Assembly: GCF_001442535.1 (NCBI RefSeq)
Contig: NZ_CP013141.1
Coordinates: forward strand, 2,625,528-2,689,527
Source: Lysobacter antibioticus
GTDB taxonomy: Bacteria > Pseudomonadota > Gammaproteobacteria > Xanthomonadales > Xanthomonadaceae
Direction of reading: 5' to 3'
DNA length: 64,000 nt
Part shown: one piece after another, positions 1-9,697 of the stretch
Position numbering within the stretch: the stretch's first letter is position 1
Layout: every line of letters begins with the position of its first letter
The notes under the pieces: model-generated
The model's database searches: none
The model's input: the letters and a program-made list of their open reading frames with translations, nothing else
What the model was told of the DNA's origin: nothing
Program-made: the position numbers and the translations under genes

Positions 1-372
1 ACGCGCCATTCGACCATCCCCGGCCTGGACTTCATTCCGCGCGGACAGGTGCCTCCGAATCCGTCCGAACTGTTGATGCACCCGAACTTCGCCACCCTGT
101 TGAAGACGGTGTCGCAGCGCTACGACCTGGTGGTCATCGACACCCCGCCGATCCTGGCGGTGACCGACGCGGCGATCATCGGCCGCTACGCCGGCACCAG
201 CCTGCTGGTCGCGCGTTTCGGCTTCAACTCCGCCAAGGAACTGGCGCTCGCCAAGCAGCGCTTCGAGCAGAACGGTATCGAGCTCAGAGGCGCCATTCTC
301 AATGCGGTCGAGAAGCGCCATGACAGCACCTACGCCTACGGTTACGAATACCAGCCGATACCGGAACGCTGA
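1..372 (+). CDS. C-terminal end of a Wzc/CpsD-like tyrosine kinase (partial)
   Basis: The frame is open from base 1, so only the last 123 residues of the protein are present. Visible motifs are PRGQVPPNPSELL, the YDLVVIDTPP Walker B-type strand of bacterial tyrosine kinases, and a C-terminal tyrosine cluster (YAYGYEY). That cluster is the usual autophosphorylation tail of Wzc-type polysaccharide co-polymerases. By family knowledge these inner-membrane proteins control chain length and export in Wzy-dependent capsule or exopolysaccharide synthesis. This fits the polymer locus that follows on the same strand. The N-terminal Wzz-like membrane part and the Walker A motif lie outside the window. 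The next gene starts more than 1 kb away, so it may have its own promoter. Confidence 0.88.
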   Translation, partial: TRHSTIPGLDFIPRGQVPPNPSELLMHPNFATLLKTVSQRYDLVVIDTPPILAVTDAAIIGRYAGTSLLVARFGFNSAKELALAKQRFEQNGIELRGAILNAVEKRHDSTYAYGYEYQPIPER

Positions 373-1417
373 TCGGCGGCCCGCTGCGCAAGGTTCGCCC
401 CGGCGCAGCGAAAGCCGAAGATGCGCCGCTCCGCGCTCGCTGCGACCGGATCTTGCGAATGCCATCGGTTTCGCGAATGCCATCGCAGGCGCGATGCGAT
501 CCGGATCAAGCACGGCATTCGATCGCCGTACATATGCACGGCGCGCTTTCGCTTATGCCCAAGCGCTATTTGGATCCACCGACCACTGCGGCACAGTCGC
601 AATGTCGGCGCAGTTCGATGCATGGCGAACGTTTCCGCTCATTCGCCGCAGCGATGACATTGCAGCGTCATGCAAGCGGAGCAGCCTGTCGGCGCTGCGG
701 GATCGCCGCACGAATCCGTACCGCGGCTCGCGCACGGAGCGCATGCGGACAGCCGACCGACCGCGGCGATGGAACATCGGAGCCGGCGCGGCCCGCCACC
801 GCGAAACCCAGTTGCCGGATCCGAAAAAAGCGCTTTTCCCGAGGAAAACGACGATACGAAAAGCGACGGCAACGCATGGACACTTTTTGGCCATTGGATA
901 TTTTTACGCAAGACATAAGCAATGCGTAACCGCGCATCGCAGTTCGCATGCGAAGCACGACCCAGAACGGAATCACGCTCGCTCACTCGCCGCGAATGCG
1001 AACGACAAATGAACGAAACATGAGATTCGCTCGCGACGGGACCACGTCACCGTGAAAGCCCTTACAGATTCACAGTATTTCCTGAACTCGAGATGGCAAC
1101 CTAGGCGCACGTATGCAGCTCACCGTGTAGTACACAGGCAAGCAGTCGCGCACGAGCACGCATGCAACCGGACGCCGCCGCAGGCAGGCGATCCCAGCGA
1201 CATGCGATGCACAGCGCATCTGCACCCACGGCCGCCGGACATGTCGATCAGTCATTCCATTTTTGTTTTTGAAAACCATTATTCGAATCGACCGGCATCG
1301 ACCGGTCGCGGCATCGCGAACAACCGCAAGAACAACTAGAAACGCCAAAGGGACGATCACCGTGGGGGGCGGCGATTGTCGGCCAGGTCAACGAAGACTA
1401 CCCCCGGACTCATCGTC
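373..1417. other. 1-kb gap between the kinase and the fused transferase gene
   Basis: I see no convincing gene here. The open frames have composition unlike the neighbouring genes and no family motifs. GC content falls noticeably toward 1230-1345, where there are T- and A-rich runs, as expected of a promoter or leader region. Two small symmetric sites stand out: GTGTA-g-TACAC at 1125-1135 and CGACCGGTCG at 1299-1308, the latter preceded by a direct repeat of CGACCGG. A long leader before an exopolysaccharide operon often carries regulatory sequences, but no known RNA motif was recognised. Confidence 0.5.
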
Positions 1418-3751
1418 ATGCTGGATGAAAAATTTGCGATAGCGTGCGCCCTCGCGCTATTCGTCACCTGTATCGCGATGTACGCGATGCATCCCTTGGC
1501 CGAACACATCGGCCTGGTCGACCGGCCCAATGCGCGCAAGCGGCATCAGGGGCATATCCCGGTCATCGGCGGCCTGTGTTTCTTCGCCGGCCTGCTCGCC
1601 GGCGCGGTCTATCTCGGTCTGGCCGATCGCTATGCGCTCTCGCTGCTCGGCAGCGCCGCGCTGATCGTGGTGGTCGGCGCGATCGACGACGCCAAGGACC
1701 TCAGCGTTCGCTCGCGCCTGTTCGTGCAGGTTCTGGCGACCGGCCTGATGATCACCGGCAGCGGCCTCTACCTCAACGACGTCGGCAACGTCTTCGGCAC
1801 CGGTCCGATCCGCCTCGGTCTCCTCGGCATTCCGCTGACCGTGATCGGCGTAGTCGGCTTGATCAATGCCTTCAACATGCTCGACGGCATCGACGGCCTG
1901 GCCGGCAGTCTGGCCCTGGTCAGCATCGCCGCGATCCTGCTGTTCGATCGCGCCGGCCTACTCTCGCAAGGCGCCCTGCCTTTGCTGCCGGTGCTGTTCG
2001 CGGCCTTGATTCCTTACCTGTTCGTCAACCTCGGCGGCTGGCGCGGGCGCAAGATCTTCATGGGCGACGCCGGCAGCATGCTGCTGGGCTACGTGCTCGC
2101 CTGGAGCCTGATCTACATGAACCAGCGCGGCACCCCGCGCATCCACGCTGCCGCCGTGCTGTGGTGCGTGGCCCTGCCGGTGATCGACACCCTGGCGGTG
2201 ATGTACCGCCGCGTGCGCCAGGGGCGCTCGCCGTTCAAACCCGATCGCCAGCACCTGCATTACATGCTGCTCGACTCCGGCCGTTCGCCGCGCGCCACCT
2301 TGCTGATCCTGATCGCCGCCGCCTGCGCCCTGACCGCACTGGGTTACTCCTTGCGCGGTGCCGGCCTCGGCCTGAACCTGCTGCTGTTCTTCGGCCTGCT
2401 CGGCGGCTACACCACCGCGACCACGCACGGCTGGAAGCCGCAGCCTGCGCCGGCCTGGCAGCCCGAAAGCGAAACCGCATTGGCGCCGTCCACGCTCGCC
2501 GAGGCCTCGACCTTGAGTTTCGGCCGCAACGAGTTGTTCGGCGACGATAATGCCTTGGCGCCTGCGCTGGCCTCGACCGCGGCGATGCCGCAGTCGGCCT
2601 ACCGCATCAAGACCCTGTGCGTGTTCGGCACGCGTCCTGAAGCCATCAAGATGGCGCCGCTGGCCTTGTTGCTCGCCGGCGACCCGCGCTTCGAGGCGCG
2701 CGTGTGCGTGACCGGCCAGCACCGGCAGATGCTCGATCAGGTCTTGACCCTGTTCGACATCCAGCCGGACTACGACCTGGCGATCATGAAGCCGGGCCAG
2801 GATCTCACCGACGTCACCACCGCGATCCTGACCGGCATGAAGCGCGTGCTGACCGAGCTCAAGCCCGACGTGGTGCTGGTACACGGCGACACGTCGACCA
2901 CCATGGCCACGACCCTGGCCGCGTACTACCAGCAGATTCCGGTCGCCCACGTCGAAGCCGGCCTGCGCACCGGCAATCTGTACTCGCCGTGGCCGGAAGA
3001 AGCCAACCGCAAGCTCACCGGCGCCCTCGCCGCGATCCATTTCGCGCCGACCGAGTCGTCGAGCGACAACCTGCGCGCCGAAGGCATCCCGACCGACCGC
3101 ATCGAGATCACCGGCAACACCGTGATCGACGCGCTCAAGCAAGTGGTGCAGCGCATCGAACGCACTCCGGCGTTGCGCGCCGAGTTGTCGGCGCAGTTCT
3201 CGTTCCTGCGCCCGGAGCGCCGCGTGGTGTTGGTCACCGGCCATCGCCGCGAAAGCTTCGGCGGCGGCTTCGAGCGCATCTGCCACGCTTTGCGCGACAT
3301 CGCCCTGCGCCATCCGGACGTCGACATCGTCTATCCGGTGCACCTCAATCCGCAGGTGCGCGAGCCGGTCAACCGCCTGCTCAGCGACATGCCGCAGATC
3401 CACCTGATCGAGCCGCTGGACTATCTGCCCTTCGTCTATCTGATGAATGCCGCGCACATCATCCTGACCGACTCGGGCGGCATCCAGGAAGAAGCGCCGT
3501 CGCTCGGCAAGCCGGTGCTGGTCATGCGCGACACTACCGAGCGTCCGGAAGCGGTCGGCGCCGGCACGGTCAAGCTGGTCGGCACCGACCGCAAGGCGAT
3601 CGCCGACGGCATCACCGCCCTGCTCGACGATCCCGCCGCGTACCAGGCCATGAGCATCGCCCATAACCCCTACGGCGACGGCAAGGCTTGCCAGCGCATC
3701 GTCGAAGCCCTGGCCGGCCTCAAGACCACGGCCTCGCAGTTGGCGGCCTGA
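1418..3751 (+). CDS. Fusion of WecA-like phosphosugar transferase and WecB-like UDP-GlcNAc 2-epimerase
   Basis: A 777-residue protein combines two enzymes. Residues 1-335 are a polytopic MraY/WecA-type transferase that should load a sugar phosphate onto undecaprenyl phosphate. Evidence is DRPNARKRH (35-43), the AIDDAKD acidic motif (88-94), [14 protein letters not shown] (150-163), FMGDAGS (214-220) and the RQHLHYML histidine motif (277-284). A linker follows at about 336-396. Residues 397-770 are a non-hydrolysing UDP-GlcNAc 2-epimerase, with [13 protein letters not shown] (403-415), [10 protein letters not shown] (488-497), [10 protein letters not shown] (511-520), [11 protein letters not shown] (607-617) and the nucleotide-binding [15 protein letters not shown] segment. 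ATG 1418 was chosen because the longer frame begins with an unlikely TTG at 1376. No strong ribosome-binding site is visible. WecC follows 166 bp downstream. The two activities are normally separate proteins. Confidence 0.9.
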   Translation: MLDEKFAIACALALFVTCIAMYAMHPLAEHIGLVDRPNARKRHQGHIPVIGGLCFFAGLLAGAVYLGLADRYALSLLGSAALIVVVGAIDDAKDLSVRSRLFVQVLATGLMITGSGLYLNDVGNVFGTGPIRLGLLGIPLTVIGVVGLINAFNMLDGIDGLAGSLALVSIAAILLFDRAGLLSQGALPLLPVLFAALIPYLFVNLGGWRGRKIFMGDAGSMLLGYVLAWSLIYMNQRGTPRIHAAAVLWCVALPVIDTLAVMYRRVRQGRSPFKPDRQHLHYMLLDSGRSPRATLLILIAAACALTALGYSLRGAGLGLNLLLFFGLLGGYTTATTHGWKPQPAPAWQPESETALAPSTLAEASTLSFGRNELFGDDNALAPALASTAAMPQSAYRIKTLCVFGTRPEAIKMAPLALLLAGDPRFEARVCVTGQHRQMLDQVLTLFDIQPDYDLAIMKPGQDLTDVTTAILTGMKRVLTELKPDVVLVHGDTSTTMATTLAAYYQQIPVAHVEAGLRTGNLYSPWPEEANRKLTGALAAIHFAPTESSSDNLRAEGIPTDRIEITGNTVIDALKQVVQRIERTPALRAELSAQFSFLRPERRVVLVTGHRRESFGGGFERICHALRDIALRHPDVDIVYPVHLNPQVREPVNRLLSDMPQIHLIEPLDYLPFVYLMNAAHIILTDSGGIQEEAPSLGKPVLVMRDTTERPEAVGAGTVKLVGTDRKAIADGITALLDDPAAYQAMSIAHNPYGDGKACQRIVEALAGLKTTASQLAA

Positions 3752-3917
3752 CGCCCGCAGGCGCGGCAGGCTTGCGCCTGCGCGCCGCAGACGCACCGGA
3801 GGCGGCCCGTCCGTCTCCGTTCTTCATTCGTATTTCCTCTTTCGTACCACCCCTCTTCGCAACGTCTCTTAATCGAGCAGCAACGCCCTCCCCCGCGGGC
3901 ACTCAACGGAGTCTTTC
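3752..3917. other. Spacer with a GC-rich hairpin before wecC
   Basis: The 166-bp spacer carries a 9-bp inverted repeat, CGCAGGCGC and GCGCCTGCG, at about 3755-3781. No T-tract follows, so it is more likely an attenuating or RNA-stabilising hairpin than a terminator. A pyrimidine-rich stretch and a GGAG motif precede the wecC ATG. Confidence 0.35.
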
Positions 3918-5174
3918 ATGAGTTTCGAAACCGTCTCGGTCATCGGCCTTGGCTACATCGGATTGCCCACCGCCGCCGCGTTCGCCGCGGCGCGCAAGCG
4001 GGTGATCGGCGTCGACATCAACCGCCATGCCGTCGATACCATCAACCGGGGCGAAATCCACATCGTCGAACCGGAACTCGACGTCGCCGTGCGCGCGGCG
4101 GTCACCGGCGGCTTCCTGCGCGCTTCGACCCAGCCCGAGGCCGCCGATGCCTTCCTGATCGCCGTGCCGACGCCGTTCAAGGGCGACCACGAGCCCGACT
4201 TGGCCTACATCGAAGCGGCCGGCAAGGCCTTGGCGCCGGTGCTCAAGAAGGGCGACCTGGTGGTGCTGGAATCGACCTCGCCGGTCGGCGCGACCGAGCG
4301 CCTGGCCGACTGGCTCGCCGCGGCGCGCCCGGACCTGAGCTTCCCGCAGCAGGCCGGCGAACAGGCCGACGTCAACGTCGCCTACTGCCCCGAGCGCGTG
4401 CTGCCGGGCCACGTCATGCGCGAGTTGATCGAGAACGACCGCGTCATCGGCGGCATGACACCGCGCTGTTCGGAACGCGCCTGCGAGCTGTACAAGAGCT
4501 TCGTGCGCGGCGAATGCGTGGTCACCAACGCCCGCACCGCGGAGATGTGCAAGCTCACCGAGAACGCCTTCCGCGACGTCAACATCGCCTTCGCCAACGA
4601 GTTGTCGATCATCTGCGACAAGCTCGGCATCAACGTCTGGGACCTGGTGCGCCTGGCCAACCGCCATCCGCGCGTCAACATCCTGCAGCCGGGTCCCGGC
4701 GTCGGCGGCCACTGCATCGCCGTCGACCCCTGGTTCATCGTCGACAGCGCGCCGGAAGAAGCGCGCCTGATCCGCACCGCGCGCGAGGTCAACAACGGCA
4801 AGCCGGCCTGGGTGATGAACAAGGTCGAGGAAGCGATCGAGCAGGCGCAGGCCGACGGCAAACAGGGCAAGGACCTGACCATCGCCGTGTTCGGCCTGGC
4901 CTTCAAGCCCGATATCGACGACCTGCGCGAAAGCCCGGCACTCGACATCGCCATCGAACTGGCCAGCCGCCACCCGGGCCGCGTGCTCGCGGTCGAGCCG
5001 CATATCTCGGTGCTGCCGGACAAGCTCAACTCGCCGAACGTGATCCTGGTGGATCTGCCGACCGCGAGCGCGCAGGCCGACATCGCCGTGCTGCTGGTCG
5101 ATCACAAACCCTTCAAGGAGTTGTCGATGCCGGCGCACCTGAAGATCATCGACACCAAGGGCATCTGGACCTGA
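3918..5174 (+). CDS. wecC: UDP-N-acetyl-D-mannosamine dehydrogenase
   Basis: This 418-residue protein belongs to the UDP-glucose/GDP-mannose dehydrogenase family and is the usual length for WecC. It has the N-terminal NAD-binding GLGYIGLPTA motif (11-20), ESTSPVG, the helical LTENAFRDVNIAFANELS segment, the catalytic cysteine in GVGGHCIAVDPWF (Cys266) and the C-terminal FKPDIDDLRESPA motif. The family oxidises C6 of UDP-ManNAc twice with NAD+ to give UDP-ManNAcA. Because the preceding gene encodes the WecB-type epimerase that makes UDP-ManNAc, the pair forms a complete two-step route to the acidic sugar donor. GGAG lies just before ATG 3918. A different UDP-HexNAc substrate is possible, but the WecB partner favours ManNAc. 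Confidence 0.93.
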   Translation: MSFETVSVIGLGYIGLPTAAAFAAARKRVIGVDINRHAVDTINRGEIHIVEPELDVAVRAAVTGGFLRASTQPEAADAFLIAVPTPFKGDHEPDLAYIEAAGKALAPVLKKGDLVVLESTSPVGATERLADWLAAARPDLSFPQQAGEQADVNVAYCPERVLPGHVMRELIENDRVIGGMTPRCSERACELYKSFVRGECVVTNARTAEMCKLTENAFRDVNIAFANELSIICDKLGINVWDLVRLANRHPRVNILQPGPGVGGHCIAVDPWFIVDSAPEEARLIRTAREVNNGKPAWVMNKVEEAIEQAQADGKQGKDLTIAVFGLAFKPDIDDLRESPALDIAIELASRHPGRVLAVEPHISVLPDKLNSPNVILVDLPTASAQADIAVLLVDHKPFKELSMPAHLKIIDTKGIWT

Positions 5175-5208
5175 GCGCCGCAAGGCGCTCGACCGGGACT
5201 CGACCACG

Positions 5209-6498
5209 ATGATGCGGCGACTGATCACCACGGCCAGCCTGTCGGCGTTGAGCGCCATGGCCTCGCGTGGCGCGGTGTTCGCCGGCATCCTGTTCACCGC
5301 GCACTCGCTGGGGCCTACCGCGTTCGGTCAGTTCACCCTGATCCAGACCACCGCGCTGTTGTTCACCACCTTCTGCGCGTTGAGCCTGGGCCAGATGGCG
5401 ACCAAGATCGTCGCCGAGGCCGCGGCCACCGATCCGCGCCGCATCGCCACGGCGCTGACCGTGTCCTACGGTTCGGCGCTGTTCGCGTCTCTGCTGTTCG
5501 CGGCGCTGTTGTTGGCCTTGTCGTATCCGCTGGCGGTCAAGGTCGGCGGTTCCAACGATCTGGTCGCGGTGTATGCCGCCTCCGCGCTGTTGGTACTGAC
5601 CGGCTTTCTCACCGCGATCCAGAACGGCGTCGCCCTGGCCTTGCACAAGGTCAAGGAACAGGCGCTGGCCAACCTGCTCAGCGCGCCGCTGGTGTTCCTG
5701 GCGATCGTGCTGGCGGCCTTGCGCCGCGACATCGCCTGGGCGATCTACGGCTACATCGCCGCGCAGATCGTGATCGTGCTCGGCCAGGAACATGCGCTGC
5801 GCCGCTACCGCCGCGAGCAAGGCCATCGCCTGTCGCTGCGCGCCACCGAACGAGGCGACTGGACCGTGCTGTGGAAGCTCGGCCTGCCCTCGTCGGTGTC
5901 GGGCCTGCTGACCATGCCGAGCATCTGGCTGTCGATGGTGATGCTGTCGAGCAGCGCCGGCGGCGCCACCAGCCTCGGCAACTTCTCGCTCGGCAACCAG
6001 GCGCGTTCGATCCTGATGTTCGGCATGGGCGTGGTCGCCAACGCCACCCTGCCGCTGCTGGCGGCGGCGCTGGCCCGTGGCGACAAGCACGAGGCCAACA
6101 CCGCCTTGCGTCATTCGATCCTGCTGCTGGTCACGGTCACCGCCGCGGTCGCCGGCCTGGTCGCGGTGGCGGCGCCGCCCTTGATCCATCGCTTCGCCCC
6201 GGCCTACGCCGGCGCGATCGTGCCCTTGCAATGGCTGTTGCTGTCGACCGTGGCGATGGCGCCGACCACCATCCTGATGCGCAAAGCCACCGCCGACGGT
6301 CGGCCCGGCGTGCTGTTCGCCGGCAATGCGGTGTTCTCCGCCGCCCTGCTCGGCGCCAGCGTGCTGGCCCTGCGCCTGCACGGCGGCGCCACCGGCCTGG
6401 CGATCGCCTACGTCGTCGCCACGACCGCCCAGTTGTCGACCTTCGCATTGTGCAACCGCGGCGAGTTCCGCAAAGCGCTGCCTGGAAACCCCCAATGA
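5209..6498 (+). CDS. wzx: Wzx-like lipid-linked oligosaccharide flippase
   Basis: This 429-residue protein is almost entirely hydrophobic helices, roughly twelve, with a basic N-terminus (MMRRLITTA) and short polar loops. This is the pattern of the MATE/MOP polysaccharide transporter superfamily. The early GPTAFGQFTLIQ segment is typical of these flippases. It should move the undecaprenyl-diphosphate-linked repeat unit across the inner membrane. It lies 34 bp after wecC, and its TGA overlaps the ATG of the acyltransferase in an ATGA arrangement, so the two are probably translated together. Family assignment rests on topology, the N-terminal motif and context. Confidence 0.85.
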   Translation: MMRRLITTASLSALSAMASRGAVFAGILFTAHSLGPTAFGQFTLIQTTALLFTTFCALSLGQMATKIVAEAAATDPRRIATALTVSYGSALFASLLFAALLLALSYPLAVKVGGSNDLVAVYAASALLVLTGFLTAIQNGVALALHKVKEQALANLLSAPLVFLAIVLAALRRDIAWAIYGYIAAQIVIVLGQEHALRRYRREQGHRLSLRATERGDWTVLWKLGLPSSVSGLLTMPSIWLSMVMLSSSAGGATSLGNFSLGNQARSILMFGMGVVANATLPLLAAALARGDKHEANTALRHSILLLVTVTAAVAGLVAVAAPPLIHRFAPAYAGAIVPLQWLLLSTVAMAPTTILMRKATADGRPGVLFAGNAVFSAALLGASVLALRLHGGATGLAIAYVVATTAQLSTFALCNRGEFRKALPGNPQ

Positions 6499-7085
6499 AC
6501 GTATCGCGCCTGCTCAAGAAATCCGTCGTGCTGTCGATCATCCGCATCGGCTGGTTCATCAAGCCCGGTCTGGTGACGCGCTTGTTCACCTGGTTCCTGC
6601 GTTCCGAAGGCGCGCATATCGAAGGCATGCCGAATTATCTTTCGGCCAAGATCTGGTTCGACGGCACCGACTATTCGCTGATCACCCTCGGCGAAGGCTG
6701 CACCATCTCCAGCAACGTGCGCATCCTGACCCACGACGCGGCGATCAACACCGTGGCCAAGGAGCTGGGCATCCGCTTCGACAAACCCGAGATCCGGGTC
6801 AAACCGGTGCGGATCGGCCGTTTCAGCTTCATCGGCACCGGCTCGATCATCATGCCGGGTGCCGACATCGGCGCCGGCTGCATCGTCGCCGCCGGCAGCG
6901 TGGTGCGCGGCAAGATCGCGCCGCTCAGCATCGTCATGGGCAGCCCGGCGCAGGTGGTCGGCTCGGTCACCGACTACCTGGCCAAGACCTACCCGCATCT
7001 GCTGCCGAGCGCCGTGCGCGAGACCGCGCATCCGCACCCCGAACCCGAACTCAGCTCCTGGCGCAACCGCGGCAACGCGCACTGA
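6495..7085 (+). CDS. Hexapeptide-repeat O-acyltransferase (LbH family)
   Basis: This 196-residue protein has imperfect hexapeptide repeats from about residue 60 onward (ITLGEGCTISSNVRILTHD, then VRIGRFSFIGTGSIIMPGADIGAGCIVAAGS). These form a left-handed beta helix like WbbJ or maltose O-acetyltransferase. His80 in ILTHDAA is the likely catalytic histidine, and GSPAQVVG near 149-156 is the usual C-terminal cap motif. The N-terminal 40 residues are amphipathic and basic and may touch the membrane. The start overlaps the wzx stop. By context it should acetylate or otherwise acylate a sugar of the repeat unit. The acyl donor and site cannot be read from the sequence. The C-terminus ends in a polar HPHPEPE tail. 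Confidence 0.85.
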   Translation: MNVSRLLKKSVVLSIIRIGWFIKPGLVTRLFTWFLRSEGAHIEGMPNYLSAKIWFDGTDYSLITLGEGCTISSNVRILTHDAAINTVAKELGIRFDKPEIRVKPVRIGRFSFIGTGSIIMPGADIGAGCIVAAGSVVRGKIAPLSIVMGSPAQVVGSVTDYLAKTYPHLLPSAVRETAHPHPEPELSSWRNRGNAH

Positions 7086-7156
7086 GCCCGGCCCCTTCTT
7101 TGTTAGTCCCGCCCCTCCCTCCACCGCAGCACTGACGGATCAATCACGGCGTCGTC

Positions 7157-8488
7157 TTGGCGATTCTCTATTTCATCTTCTTCACGAGCCTGACCCTGGT
7201 GACGTTCCTGCGCGTCGGCGGGCGGATGGACCGTATGTTCGTCAAGCCGATCTACGCCTTCCTGCTCGGCATGGCCTTCATCTACGGCTTCATGCCGTGG
7301 GTCAAGGAATTGCGCGGCATCCAGTCCTACCCGTTCTATTACTCGACCGACGCCAAGGCCATGGCGCTGATGCTGTCGGTGATGTTCTGCATCTCCGGCA
7401 TCGGCGGTTACCTGGCGATGGGCGGGTTCTCCACGCCGTCGCTGCCGAAGGTGCGCAGCCTGACCGCGCGCGAACGCCGCCGCGTGCTGGTGCTGGTCGG
7501 CATCCCGGCGATGGCGGCGGTGCTGTACCTGGCGCGCACCATCGCCAGCCACGACCTCGCCGACTACATGCGCGACCGCATCGTGATCCGGCGCGGCCTC
7601 GGCCCGGCGGTGGTGCTGGCCTTCGCCGCGATCTGCTACGGCGCGATCTTGGTCACCAATTATCTGGCCGAGAAGAAAGAGCGCGGCCGCAGCCCTGCGC
7701 TGTGGCGGCTGATCACGATCTCGGCCACGGTGCTGGTGATCGCGGTGGCGTTCGTGGCGATGGGCAACCGCAACTTCGTCTTCAGCCTGATCGCGATCAT
7801 CCTGTTCGCCTCGCTGTCGATGTTCCCGGGGCGCCTGCGCAAGGCGCTGATGCTGTTGCCGGTGATGCTGGCGCTGGCCTTGGGTTTCTCGGCCTGGGCC
7901 AAGATCCGCACCACCCTCGACAGCGCCGGCCCGTCCGCACTCAGCGGCCAAGACCCGACCGAGTTGCTGGTCTACGGTTTGAACGGCGCCTTCGGCAACA
8001 GCGAAAACCTGATCTGGCTGGCCCAGCACGATTACGCCTGGCATCCGCTGTGGGGCGAGACCCTGTTCGCCGCCGCGGTCAATCCGGTGCCGCGCGCGAT
8101 CTGGCCCGACAAGCCCTTCGGCGGCGGCCCGGCGTTCCGCAACATGATCTATCCCGGCAGCTACACCCTCGACGGCGAAAAGCTGACCTCCTACACCACC
8201 GGCCTGCCGACCGAGGGCTACATGAACTTCGGCATGCTCGGCCTGATCCTGTTCGGCGCGGCCAACGGCATCTGCCTGGCCTTGATACGCAACGCCTATT
8301 CGCGGCTGCGCACGGTCACCCCGGTCGGCGTGGTGATCTACAGCTTCTCGATCTTCATGTTCTCGATTGGATTTCTGTATATGGAACTGCTCGGCGGCTG
8401 GAGCCGATATTTCATCACCGTGTTGCTGCTGTTCGCGGTGTCCTACCTCGGCAACCGGCCGATCCGCACCAGGCTGGTGACGGCATGA
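7157..8488 (+). CDS. wzy: Wzy-like polysaccharide polymerase / O-antigen ligase-like membrane protein
   Basis: This 443-residue protein has about ten to twelve hydrophobic helices and a large periplasmic loop around residues 250-350 that contains PRAIWPDKPFGGGPAF and TTGLPTEGYMNFG. Conserved short motifs near the loop and poor overall similarity are normal for Wzy and EpsG-type polymerases. Its place among wzx, glycosyltransferases and a Wzc-type kinase supports polymerase function at the periplasmic face. The start is uncertain. TTG 7157 retains the first transmembrane helix, whereas the next ATG (7226) would remove it. The TGA overlaps the next ATG, so translation is probably coupled. Confidence 0.75.
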   Translation: MAILYFIFFTSLTLVTFLRVGGRMDRMFVKPIYAFLLGMAFIYGFMPWVKELRGIQSYPFYYSTDAKAMALMLSVMFCISGIGGYLAMGGFSTPSLPKVRSLTARERRRVLVLVGIPAMAAVLYLARTIASHDLADYMRDRIVIRRGLGPAVVLAFAAICYGAILVTNYLAEKKERGRSPALWRLITISATVLVIAVAFVAMGNRNFVFSLIAIILFASLSMFPGRLRKALMLLPVMLALALGFSAWAKIRTTLDSAGPSALSGQDPTELLVYGLNGAFGNSENLIWLAQHDYAWHPLWGETLFAAAVNPVPRAIWPDKPFGGGPAFRNMIYPGSYTLDGEKLTSYTTGLPTEGYMNFGMLGLILFGAANGICLALIRNAYSRLRTVTPVGVVIYSFSIFMFSIGFLYMELLGGWSRYFITVLLLFAVSYLGNRPIRTRLVTA

Positions 8489-9582
8489 ACGCGATCATTC
8501 TCGGCCAGGGCAATCCCTACCTGAAGAATCCGTACCTGAGCAAGCTGTCGAAGGTGCTCGAAAGCGCGTCGATTCCCTACGAGTTCTGGATCTGGAGCCG
8601 CGACAAGCAGGCCGCCGAACTGCCGCGGGTGAAAGTGCTGCTGAGCTTCGGTTCCTGGGGCGGCGGCGCGGTCAACGCGATCGGCTACGCCCTGTGGGTC
8701 GCTTGGCTGACCCTGCGCGTGTTCGTGCAGCCGCGCGCCGGCATCTACTTCTGCTCGCGCCTGGACGCGGCCCTGCCCTGCGCCCTGGTCGCCTCGGTGC
8801 GCCGCTGCCAGTACGTGTTCCTCGACCGCGACAAGCTGTCCAAGAGCTACGCCTGGCCGAAGCCGGTCAAGCGGATCATCGAATGGGTCGAAGGCTTCGT
8901 CGGCCGCCGCGCCTCGCTGCACGTGCTGCCGGGCGCCTCGCGCGCGGTCGACGGCGACGCCGCCAACATCCGCATCGTCCGCAACACCCCGCACACCGAC
9001 GTGATCGAGCGCGCGCGCAGCCTCGCCGCCGGACTGCCGCCGAAGAGCGGCCGCCTGCGCGTACTGATCAGCGGCCTGATCTCGCCCGAACGCGGCGCGA
9101 CGATGATGCGCGAAGCGGTCGAACAAACCGCCGGCCGCATCGAGTTCGTCGCCGCCGGACGCCTGCTCGGCGACGACGCCAAGCGCCTGGCCGAACTGCT
9201 GGGGCCGCACTACCGCGGCATCGTCAGCAACGAGGACGCGCTGGCGCTGTTGCTCAGCGCCGACCTGGTGCTGGCTTTCTACGACCCCTCTTTGGAGATC
9301 AACCGTCTGGCCGAGCCGAACAAGTGGTTCGATTGCGCCGCGCTGGAGATTCCGTTCTTCACCAACCCCGGCCTCAGCACCTCGCAGCCGTTCGAAGACG
9401 CCGAGGCCTGTTTCCTGTGCGACTACGGCGACAGCCGCCAGCTCAGCGAACAGCTGCTGCGTATCGCCGACCAACCGGCCCTGCTCGAACATCGCCGCGC
9501 CGGCCTGCGCACCCTGCGCTACGAGGCCTGGGACACGGCGATGGCGCGGGTGATCGCCGAATGCGCGAGCCTGACCCCATGA
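8485..9582 (+). CDS. Glycosyltransferase of the exopolysaccharide locus (GT-B-like)
   Basis: This 365-residue soluble protein overlaps the polymerase stop by ATGA. It has a Rossmann-like N-terminal half with a short hydrophobic stretch (NAIGYALWVAWLTLRVFV), a central strand RLRVLISGLISPERGATMM that resembles the start of the donor-binding domain, and a C-terminal LVLAFYDPSLEINRLAEPN segment where GT-B enzymes carry the acidic residues contacting the nucleotide sugar. It probably adds one sugar to the lipid-linked repeat unit on the cytoplasmic side. The CAZy family and the sugar cannot be named from the sequence. Confidence 0.65.
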   Translation: MNAIILGQGNPYLKNPYLSKLSKVLESASIPYEFWIWSRDKQAAELPRVKVLLSFGSWGGGAVNAIGYALWVAWLTLRVFVQPRAGIYFCSRLDAALPCALVASVRRCQYVFLDRDKLSKSYAWPKPVKRIIEWVEGFVGRRASLHVLPGASRAVDGDAANIRIVRNTPHTDVIERARSLAAGLPPKSGRLRVLISGLISPERGATMMREAVEQTAGRIEFVAAGRLLGDDAKRLAELLGPHYRGIVSNEDALALLLSADLVLAFYDPSLEINRLAEPNKWFDCAALEIPFFTNPGLSTSQPFEDAEACFLCDYGDSRQLSEQLLRIADQPALLEHRRAGLRTLRYEAWDTAMARVIAECASLTP

Positions 9583-9697
9583 TTTCCGCCTTGCCACCGC
9601 TTCCGGCCTGCGCCGGCGCCTGAGCGCAGCGACGACCGATCGGCTGCGCGGCCCCGCCGGCGCAGCATCCCCCCTCTCGATACGTACTGGAATCACC

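Noticed and set aside
302..1012. Long open frame in the gap after the kinase gene
   Set aside because: It overlaps the kinase end, has biased Arg-rich composition, no start signal and no family features. Alternative frames there are equally open.
1958..3796. Long antisense open frame opposite the WecA-WecB fusion
   Set aside because: It is a by-product of high GC at third positions. The product is Gln/Arg/His/Gly-rich with no motifs.
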